Below, in pieces: positions 1 to 4,559 of a stretch of 11,849 nucleotides of DNA. Made by a program: the position numbers and the translations under genes. The DNA comes from Phycisphaerales bacterium UBA2218 (lineage in GTDB: Bacteria > Planctomycetota > Phycisphaerae > Sedimentisphaerales > Anaerobacaceae): positions 2,772 to 14,620 of the forward strand of contig DCUI01000198.1 of assembly GCA_002327785.1 (NCBI GenBank). The letters run 5' to 3'. How positions within the stretch are numbered: position 1 is the first letter of the stretch; each line of letters begins with the position of its first letter. The notes beneath the pieces are model-generated. The model was not told the origin of the DNA and ran no database searches. It saw nothing but the letters and a program-made list of their open reading frames with translations.

Positions 1-1
1 C

Positions 2-20
2 CGCCTCCTCTTTGGAGGCG
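2..20 (+). promoter_or_regulatory. Hairpin enclosing the ribosome binding site of the Gp88-like gene
   Basis: Bases 2-8 (CGCCTCC) pair perfectly with 14-20 (GGAGGCG) around a five-base loop. The 3' arm contains the GGAGG ribosome binding site, three bases before the ATG at 22. A folded mRNA would hide this site, which suggests translational control. No T-run follows, so it does not look like a complete terminator. The window edge hides what lies upstream. Confidence 0.45.
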
Positions 21-21
21 T

Positions 22-672
22 ATGGCATCATACAAAGTCATTAAAATCAATGGTGTGGCGATAAGCACGGGCAATACGAAGCTGGGGGCTATCCCCTCAG
101 TCAGTCTTGCCCCCTGGTTGTCGTGCCACCGCAACGGCCCGAGAGATTGTACTCGGGCTTGTTACGCCAGAAAGCTGGCGCGTCTGCGCAAAAATGTCTC
201 AAATTCGTGGGAGAGCAATGCCAACATCTGGGCTAACAACCCCTCCTGCTACTTCGATGCTATCAGGAAATTCCTGTACACTACCAATGTGCCGAGATTT
301 CGATGGCATGTAGCGGGTGATATACCGGACATCGCTTACTTCAACAACATGAGAGACATCGCCGAATCGTTTGGAGACGTTCACTTCCTTACGTTCACCA
401 AGTCCTATAATATTATGGCCCTACCGGATCTCGCGATCCCGAAGAATCTGACGATACGCGTCAGTGCCTGGCCAGGACTTCAGTGGACTCTTAACAAGGG
501 AGTGATGCTCAAGCGAGGATATCCGATCGCGTGGGTCTCGCAGCTCAAGGAAGCTGGCGCTGGGTATACCGATACTATACCTTCAGATGCCGTGGCGTGC
601 CCTGGGTGCTGTGACAACTGCGACCGGTGTTGGGCTAATGATGCGCAACACGTGGTGTTCAAAGCCCATTGA
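22..672 (+). CDS. Phage Gp88-family protein, function unknown
   Basis: This 216-residue protein resembles the phage 'gene product 88' family, whose biochemical role is not established. The N-terminal third has the family's pattern: a Lys-Leu-Gly stretch, a Ser-Leu-Ala-Pro turn, then Cys35, Cys43 and Cys47 followed by Tyr-Ala-Arg-Lys. The middle has an FRWHVAGD segment (about residues 93-100) and a TFTKS segment, both reminiscent of strands in radical-SAM-like barrels. The C-terminus has a dense cysteine cluster at 193, 196, 197, 200 and 203, which could bind zinc or an iron-sulfur cluster; that is inference. The ATG at 22 follows GGAGG with only three bases of spacing, as at other genes here. 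It is the first gene in the window, so its upstream partners are unseen. Family assignment is fairly sure; function is not. Confidence 0.7.
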   Translation: MASYKVIKINGVAISTGNTKLGAIPSVSLAPWLSCHRNGPRDCTRACYARKLARLRKNVSNSWESNANIWANNPSCYFDAIRKFLYTTNVPRFRWHVAGDIPDIAYFNNMRDIAESFGDVHFLTFTKSYNIMALPDLAIPKNLTIRVSAWPGLQWTLNKGVMLKRGYPIAWVSQLKEAGAGYTDTIPSDAVACPGCCDNCDRCWANDAQHVVFKAH

Positions 673-828
673 TTATGCCGCAAGGCGTCGACGACGGCGG
701 GTGCCGAAGTCGACCATTGTCCGGGCCTCCGAATGGAGCAAAACAAAACCTGAAACGTACAGGTTCTGCGCGAAAGCGTAGCCGGAAATAGGCCTAAAGG
801 CCCGAGAAAACCAAGATAAGGAGACTAC
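673..828 (+). ncRNA. Gap with four successive hairpins; candidate structured leader RNA
   Basis: No convincing gene lies here. Four inverted repeats follow one another: GTCGAC at 687-692 with 709-714 (plus inner GGC/GCC); AACCTG at 747-752 with CAGGTT at 760-765; a six-pair stem at 766-771 with 776-781 closed by a GAAA tetraloop; and GGCC at 791-794 with 799-802 around TAAA. The second and third stems abut and could stack. None has a T-run, so they are not intrinsic terminators. The block ends about 15 bases before the Shine-Dalgarno of the gene at 829, so it could be a structured 5' leader, a processing site or a small RNA. I match it to no known riboswitch or tRNA. Confidence 0.35.
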
Positions 829-1149
829 ATGTCAATCAAATCGTTCCTGTATGTGACCGAGACCCCCGTCGCCCCGCCCCCGTACCGCGCCCCGAAGCCC
901 GCGACCCCGAAGCGGTCCCTGGCCGTCGTGAGCCCCCGGGAGAAGCTGGCGATCAACGCCTACATCTTCGGCGCCCTGTCCAAGGGTTACGCGGTGCTGT
1001 TCCAGAGCCGCGCGACTGGCGTCCAGAAGGTTGTCAACGCCTATGCCCCTCGGGGTGATGGCGAGCTCAAGGCGGTCATCAGCACCGGCAAGTCGGATTA
1101 CGTCAATCCGTTCCTGGCCGATTACGACATCTCGACGGTGTCGCTGTAA
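829..1149 (+). CDS. Small protein of unknown function, paralogue of the next gene
   Basis: A 106-residue protein that I do not recognise. The start is supported by TAAGGAG at 817-823, five bases before the ATG. The first 33 residues are rich in proline and basic residues and probably disordered. The rest (about residues 38-106) aligns with the protein encoded at 1216: an alanine/isoleucine helix, then Gly-(Tyr/His)-Ala-Val-x-Phe, a Gly-(Val/Ile) turn with Lys-Val, a Thr-Gly-(Lys/Arg) near the end and a Tyr-Asp-Ile close. No catalytic motif, signal peptide or membrane segment is visible. It is followed within 20 bases by a strong terminator and preceded by a structured leader, so it is probably its own transcription unit. 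Codons are more GC-rich than in the neighbouring paralogue. Confidence 0.75.
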   Translation: MSIKSFLYVTETPVAPPPYRAPKPATPKRSLAVVSPREKLAINAYIFGALSKGYAVLFQSRATGVQKVVNAYAPRGDGELKAVISTGKSDYVNPFLADYDISTVSL

Positions 1150-1165
1150 GGTTGTGATGTGACGT

Positions 1166-1203
1166 AAAGCCCCCGCATCCGCAAGGGTGTGGGGGCTTTT
1201 TTT
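1166..1203 (+). terminator. Intrinsic terminator with a GNRA tetraloop
   Basis: AAAGCCCCC at 1166-1174 pairs with GGGGGCTTT at 1191-1199. The inner arm continues pairing, with two G-U pairs, to a GCAA loop at 1181-1184. A run of seven T (1197-1203) follows directly. It separates the gene ending at 1149 from the one starting at 1216, whose Shine-Dalgarno begins at 1204, right after the T-run. Confidence 0.9.
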
Positions 1204-1215
1204 AAAGGAGGAAAT

Positions 1216-1467
1216 ATGCCTACCGTTTTAGTAGGGTACGATGCCGGTAGCCGACGCGCTACCATTGAAGGAATTTTGGCGCAGGGCCACGCTGTAGGCT
1301 TCCGGAATACCGTTAATGGCATCTTCAAGGTCGCCACCCGATTTGAACTGAATGCAGAAGGCGATATGATTTGCGACTACACTACTGGCCGCGCGCTCGA
1401 GGTGGCTTGGGACTCCAGTCAGTATGACATTGAGGACCTTGGCGCGTACTGGTCCCCCCCAAATTGA
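1216..1467 (+). CDS. Small protein of unknown function, paralogue of the previous gene
   Basis: An 83-residue protein that I do not recognise. I chose the ATG at 1216 because AAAGGAGG (1204-1211) lies four bases before it; an upstream in-frame GTG at 1189 would lie inside the terminator stem. From about residue 8 it aligns with residues 38-106 of the protein at 829, sharing Gly-x-Ala-Val-x-Phe, the Lys-Val after a Gly-Ile turn, Thr-Gly-Arg and Tyr-Asp-Ile. It lacks the proline-rich N-terminal extension of that paralogue and ends in a Trp-Ser-Pro-Pro-Asn tail. It lies between two strong terminators, so transcripts entering it must read through the first one or start nearby; I see no clear promoter in between. 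Function unknown. Confidence 0.75.
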   Translation: MPTVLVGYDAGSRRATIEGILAQGHAVGFRNTVNGIFKVATRFELNAEGDMICDYTTGRALEVAWDSSQYDIEDLGAYWSPPN

Positions 1468-1486
1468 TTAAGAACCTTCTTGACAG

Positions 1487-1526
1487 TAAGCCTCTACACC
1501 CAAAAAGTGTAGGGGCTTATTTTTTT
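1487..1526 (+). terminator. Strong intrinsic terminator
   Basis: A 13-pair stem (1487-1499 with 1507-1519, one G-U pair) with a seven-base loop (CCAAAAA) is followed by a run of seven T (1520-1526). It closes the small-gene region and isolates it from the replication block. Confidence 0.93.
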
Positions 1527-1572
1527 ATTTTCCCTGGCCAATGTACGGCTCAAACTTTTTTCAGAAAGAGGG

Positions 1573-1601
1573 TTGACTCCAATACCCCAATAGTGCATAC
1601 T
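1573..1601 (+). promoter_or_regulatory. Sigma70-like promoter of the replication block
   Basis: TTGACT (1573-1578), 17 bases, CATACT (1596-1601): five and four matches to the -35 and -10 consensus with ideal spacing. It lies just after a strong terminator and before the zinc-ribbon gene at 1663, so a start near 1608 would give a leader of about 55 bases, purine-rich at its 3' end. The segment 1585-1601 recurs with 15 of 17 identities at 1670-1686. Confidence 0.6.
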
Positions 1602-1657
1602 CCAAATATGGACAAGGTCGTATGCCAAGAGGCCGTTAGAAAAAGAAGAAAAGGAGA

Positions 1658-1686
1658 TTGACATGGGTGCCCCAAAGGTGCATACT
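1658..1686 (+). promoter_or_regulatory. Second promoter-like repeat over the zinc-ribbon start codon
   Basis: TTGACA (1658-1663), 17 bases, CATACT (1681-1686). By hand alignment it matches the element at 1573-1601 at about 21 of 29 positions, 85 bases downstream, including CCCCAA and GTGCATACT. Its -35 overlaps the ATG of the zinc-ribbon gene, so a transcript from here (start near 1693) could only serve the GIY-YIG and polymerase genes. It may be a tandem promoter or an operator repeat. Confidence 0.4.
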
Positions 1687-1842
1687 GTAACTACAAGACA
1701 GATTTCTCAATATAAATGCCGACGGTGCGGGAAGTGGTTCACGCCCCGAGGCGAACCGAAAAGGTGTGGAAAATGCAAGAGCCCGTATTGGAGAACGATC
1801 TCAAAAGAGCCCCGCCAGAGGGATGGGGATTCATCTATATGA
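1663..1842 (+). CDS. Small zinc-ribbon protein
   Basis: A 59-residue protein with one zinc ribbon: Cys19-x2-Cys22, a Trp-Phe-x-Pro-Arg loop, then Cys35-x2-Cys38 followed by Lys-Ser-Pro-Tyr-Trp. This Cys4 knuckle pair and the ending are common in small phage and bacterial proteins that bind nucleic acid or partner proteins; the role here is unknown. The start is well supported: AAGGAG at 1651-1656, six bases before the ATG. It is the first gene after the promoter at 1573. Its last 23 codons are overlapped in another frame by the GIY-YIG gene, whose ATG (1773) uses bases of the Lys37-Cys38 codons. The recognisable domain ends near residue 43, so the tail may have been acquired when the endonuclease gene arrived. 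Catalytic activity is unlikely given the size. Confidence 0.75.
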   Translation: MGAPKVHTVTTRQISQYKCRRCGKWFTPRGEPKRCGKCKSPYWRTISKEPRQRDGDSSI

Positions 1843-2282
1843 TCTCATCACCAGATGGGAAGGCCTATATAGGACAGACTAGATACTCTCCTATCGAGCG
1901 GCTTAAGAGTCATAGGACTAATAGATCGGCGTGCCCGGAGATTCATTCAGCTTGTTCCAGGTATGGGTCGGCTATGGAGATGACGATTATTGCCTCGGTA
2001 CGGTTGGAGTTCTTAGATGAGTTTGAGAAGGCTCTTATCTCGGCTTACGGTACAATCTATCCTAGCGGATACAACCGAACGCTTGGAGGCGGAACCCGGC
2101 AAGGGATGAAGTCCCCGCCGGTAAGGAAGGAACAGCTTAACGTGCGATTGCCGGTACCCTTGATCGACCGTCTAGAGGAAGTCAGACTTGAGATCCAACC
2201 GCTCGCTTCTTTGCGGGCTTGGTACCAATTCGTTTTAGAGTCTGGCATAAAAGAACTTGAGAGGAATAAACATGCAAAGTAA
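1773..2282 (+). CDS. GIY-YIG homing-type endonuclease with C-terminal ribbon-helix-helix
   Basis: A GIY-YIG nuclease, a family of homing endonucleases that cut DNA and help their own gene spread. The catalytic domain is clear: Gly19-Phe-Ile-Tyr22, Ala-Tyr32-Ile-Gly34-Gln, an Arg just after (Arg37), an acidic Glu-Phe-Glu helix that should hold the metal-binding Glu, and the family's closing Gly-Tyr-Asn...Gly-Gly. The C-terminal 50 residues (Asn-Val-Arg-Leu-Pro strand, then two helices) look like a ribbon-helix-helix DNA-binding domain that would supply specificity. I prefer the ATG at 1773 (169 residues), with AAGGTG six bases upstream; an upstream in-frame ATG at 1716 would add 19 residues that read as a shadow of the zinc-ribbon gene. 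The stop overlaps the polymerase start by 11 bases. A free-standing nuclease beside a conserved replication gene is a common homing arrangement. Confidence 0.85.
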   Translation: MQEPVLENDLKRAPPEGWGFIYMISSPDGKAYIGQTRYSPIERLKSHRTNRSACPEIHSACSRYGSAMEMTIIASVRLEFLDEFEKALISAYGTIYPSGYNRTLGGGTRQGMKSPPVRKEQLNVRLPVPLIDRLEEVRLEIQPLASLRAWYQFVLESGIKELERNKHAK

Positions 2283-4125
2283 CCCGGTAGCGCTGGATTT
2301 TGAGACGATCTACGATGAATCGTACAGCATCCAAGGTTCAACCTATTGGCACTATGTCAACGACCCACGGTTCCGAGCGTACCAAGTCTCTATCGTAGGA
2401 GACGATATTTCGTACGTGGGTTCCGTGGAGTCGGCTCCTTGGGACAGACTGATTGGCCGGTCCCTTATAGCGCACAACGCGGCCTTCGATAAGGCAGTGT
2501 TGGAGCGCTTAATAGAGCTTAACAAGGTTCCAAACCTGAGAACGCCGAGCTTCAACTGTACCCTGGACCTGTGCGCGTACCACCAGATGCCCCGTGGTCT
2601 GGCCAACGCGGCCAAGGAAGTCCTCGGGGTGACAGTCTCCAAGGTAGTTCGGTCCCAGATGAAGGGGCGGACGTGGGAGAGCCTCAGCGCCTCAGAGCGA
2701 GAGGCCCTGAGCGCGTATGCGTTGAAGGACTCCGAACTCTGCCGCGACCTGTGGCTGAAACTCGGCGATACGTGGCCTAGTCAGGAGAGGTTCCTGTCCG
2801 ACCACACCCGGGAAGCTGGGGCGCGGGGCCTGCATATCGATGGCCAGAAGCTGAACGACTCCATCGATCTGCTCCGAACAGCGGTGTTCCACCTGGGAAA
2901 GATGTTGCCGTGGTTCACGAGTGGAGACATCAAGCCCTTGTCGCTGATCCATATCCGCGAGCAGGGTCGGAAGGACAACATCGAAGTGCCCGGGAGTCTG
3001 GATCTCCGTGATCCTGACGCCATCGCTTGGGAGGCCAAGTACGCCCCCCTGTTCGATTGGGTTCGGGCTCTTCGGGGCTATCGGCGAGTGAACGCGTTGC
3101 TCAAGAAGCTAGAGACCCTGCTAATGATGTGCCGTCCTGATGGTACCGCCCCGTACCAGTTGAAGTACTTCGGAGCGGCGGCTACCGGACGGTGGAGTGG
3201 CAACGGGGGGTTCAACCTGCAGAATATCCCGCGAAACCCAATCGTGGTCTGCAAAAAGTGCTGGGGTTGTAACTTTGACGACGGTACGCTCGAGGAGAAC
3301 GCCGCCGAAGATACGATCTGCCCCTTCTGCAAGTCAACCGACGTGGAGTTCATCGACATGCGAGGCCTGATAGTGGCTCCGCCCGGCAAGGTGTTCGTGG
3401 TGTCCGACTACGCGCAGATCGAAGCGCGGATGCTCCTGTGGCAGGTGAAAGACTTCGCGACCTTGGAGCAGGTATCCAAGGGCGAGAGCGTCTACTCGGC
3501 CCACGCAAAGAGCACGATGGGGTATCAAGGGGGTAACCTCAAGAAAGACGACCCCCGTTTGTACGCTCTGGCCAAGGCGCGGTGCCTATCTGCCGACACT
3601 TTGGTGCTGACGGATCGGGGGTACCTGCCGATCATCCAGGTGTCGCTGCAAGACCGGGTGTGGGACGGGCTGAGCTGGGTGGAGCACAAGGGCGTGATCC
3701 AGAGCGGGGTGTGCGAAACCATTGATGTTTTGGGGGACCAGTACACGAAGGAGCATGAGCTATATGTTGGAGACCAAGACACTACCACCGCCAGCGGAGT
3801 ACGCGAGGACGGCACTGCGGCCATATCGGCGTACCGAGCTAAGTGCGCCCTTCCCAGCTGGGACGAAATTTGGGTTCTTGCGCGTGCTGTCTCCAGAGTT
3901 TATCTGGAGGTCGGGATATCGGTATGTGCACTGCCTATGCGAGCGCTGCGGAACAGACTATTTTGTGTCGGCCCAGTACTTGCGCCCTGGAAAAGTTTCC
4001 TGCGTACGCTGTCGGGGTCGCCTCTCCGGGGACCGAATGCTGATACAGCGGTGGGGGAGACTACCGGACGAGTTGGACCGGGTGCTCCGCCGACGACACA
4101 GAAGTATAATGGCGAGGTGCTATGA
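2272..4125 (+). CDS. polA: Family A DNA polymerase, N-terminal part, with N half of a split intein
   Basis: Residues 1-437 are the N-extein of a phage family A polymerase with 3'-5' proofreading: Asp9-x-Glu11 (ExoI), Ala-His-Asn...Asp73 (ExoII), Tyr-x3-Asp near 160 (ExoIII), and motif A with catalytic Asp379 in Asp-Tyr-Ala-Gln-Ile-Glu-Ala-Arg. A zinc-ribbon-like insertion (Cys327, 330, 333, 350, 353) sits between the Asn-Leu-Gln-Asn-Ile-Pro-Arg segment and motif A. Lys435 is the motif B lysine. At Cys438 an intein begins (Cys-Leu-Ser-Ala-Asp-Thr), with TxxH block B at intein residues 55-58. After that the frame stays open to TGA at 4123-4125, but the translation turns into a shadow of the overlapping endonuclease. 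The C half of both intein and polymerase is in frame 3. The ATG at 2272 (GAGGA at 2261-2265) is preferred over the TTG at 2257. No 5'-3' exonuclease domain. Confidence 0.85.
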   Translation: MQSNPVALDFETIYDESYSIQGSTYWHYVNDPRFRAYQVSIVGDDISYVGSVESAPWDRLIGRSLIAHNAAFDKAVLERLIELNKVPNLRTPSFNCTLDLCAYHQMPRGLANAAKEVLGVTVSKVVRSQMKGRTWESLSASEREALSAYALKDSELCRDLWLKLGDTWPSQERFLSDHTREAGARGLHIDGQKLNDSIDLLRTAVFHLGKMLPWFTSGDIKPLSLIHIREQGRKDNIEVPGSLDLRDPDAIAWEAKYAPLFDWVRALRGYRRVNALLKKLETLLMMCRPDGTAPYQLKYFGAAATGRWSGNGGFNLQNIPRNPIVVCKKCWGCNFDDGTLEENAAEDTICPFCKSTDVEFIDMRGLIVAPPGKVFVVSDYAQIEARMLLWQVKDFATLEQVSKGESVYSAHAKSTMGYQGGNLKKDDPRLYALAKARCLSADTLVLTDRGYLPIIQVSLQDRVWDGLSWVEHKGVIQSGVCETIDVLGDQYTKEHELYVGDQDTTTASGVREDGTAAISAYRAKCALPSWDEIWVLARAVSRVYLEVGISVCALPMRALRNRLFCVGPVLAPWKSFLRTLSGSPLRGPNADTAVGETTGRVGPGAPPTTQKYNGEVL

Positions 4126-4559
4126 CCCCCGGTTCATCGACTACCCAAAGTACGGGGCGCTCGGCGTCACTGTCTCTCCAGACCTTCAAGGACAGGTCGC
4201 CTTCGTCAACTACCTCCGCAGCCTCCCAGGGTGCGCCAAAGATCGGTCCATCGACCGGATTAACGTCTTCGGAAACTATGAAAAGGGCAACCTCCGCTTT
4301 ACGGACCCGACCGGACAAAGCCGCAACCTTAGGAGCACTCAGTATGTTTTGTACAACGGCCTCAAGTTGGACGCGTGGACTTTTGCAGAGACTATCTGTA
4401 AAAAATACAGCGGCCAAGCTGTTGTTGATTTTGCTAAGCGGGGGCTTACGGGCGAAGAGATTCTTACGCGCGAAGCAGGGAGCAAAACAGCCGGTCTACG
4501 ATATCGTAGACGCAGGCCCCCGGCATAGGTTCTGCACTCCGTTCGCCGTGGCCCACAAC
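3583..4559 (+). other. Intein footprint in polymerase motif B, split over two frames
   Basis: The intein runs from the codon of Cys1 (3583) to Asn (4557-4559); the next residue is Cys (4560-4562). Block A (Cys-Leu-Ser-Ala-Asp-Thr), block B (Thr55-Lys-Glu-His58), block F (Val-Tyr-Asp-Ile-Val, then His-Arg-Phe, 4494-4532) and block G (Ala-His-Asn, then Cys) are intact, so the Hint fold looks splicing-competent. The footprint is 977 bases, not a multiple of three: the N half reads in frame 1, the C half in frame 3, and the endonuclease between them in frame 2. Removing it joins Lys-Ala-Arg to Cys-Leu-Gly-Leu-Gly-Tyr-Gly and restores motif B. Confidence 0.85.
3764..4528 (+). CDS. HNH-like homing endonuclease nested out of frame in the split intein
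   Basis: A 254-residue protein resembling free-standing phage homing endonucleases. In order: a zinc-ribbon domain starting Gly-Thr-Lys-Phe-Gly-Phe-Leu-Arg-Val-Leu (about 33-85; Cys57, Cys59, Cys62, Cys80, Cys83); a nuclease core (about 112-190) with Arg-Cys-Tyr, Tyr-Gly-x-Leu-Gly-Val-Thr-Val, Asp164-Arg-Ile-Asn, Gly-Asn-Tyr, Asn176-Leu-Arg-Phe and Gln185...Asn188-Leu-Arg; and a C-terminal helical DNA-binding segment (about 196-236, Tyr-Asn-Gly-Leu ... Leu-Thr-Gly-Glu-Glu-Ile-Leu). Relatives usually read Asp-Arg-Ile-Asp, so Asn167 is unusual. AAGGAG at 3748-3753, ten bases before ATG 3764, is formed by the Lys-Glu codons of the intein TxxH motif. In-frame TTG 3722 and ATG 3725 and 3755 are weaker starts. 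The enzyme probably spreads the intein by cutting intein-free polymerase genes. Residues 1-30 could derive from intein sequence. Confidence 0.75.
   Translation: MLETKTLPPPAEYARTALRPYRRTELSAPFPAGTKFGFLRVLSPEFIWRSGYRYVHCLCERCGTDYFVSAQYLRPGKVSCVRCRGRLSGDRMLIQRWGRLPDELDRVLRRRHRSIMARCYDPRFIDYPKYGALGVTVSPDLQGQVAFVNYLRSLPGCAKDRSIDRINVFGNYEKGNLRFTDPTGQSRNLRSTQYVLYNGLKLDAWTFAETICKKYSGQAVVDFAKRGLTGEEILTREAGSKTAGLRYRRRRPPA

Noticed and set aside
675..791. Open frame of 38 codons in the gap after the Gp88-like gene
   Set aside because: There is no ribosome binding site, the composition is Gly/Arg/Lys-rich like random GC-rich sequence, and it crosses three of the hairpins.
1480..1485. Perfect TTGACA -35 box
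   Set aside because: There is no -10 box at 16-18 bases; the downstream sequence is the stem of the terminator at 1487-1526.
1464..1661. Open frame of 65 codons on the + strand
   Set aside because: It runs through a strong terminator and the promoter at 1573, has no proper ribosome site and no recognisable protein.
1716..1772. Longer N-terminus for the GIY-YIG protein from ATG 1716
   Set aside because: This stretch is coding in another frame for the zinc ribbon and adds no recognisable domain; ATG 1773 has a better ribosome site.
4110..4125. Programmed -1 frameshift joining the polymerase halves
   Set aside because: The frame overlap is only about 16 bases and contains no slippery heptamer, so separate translation starts explain the layout better.
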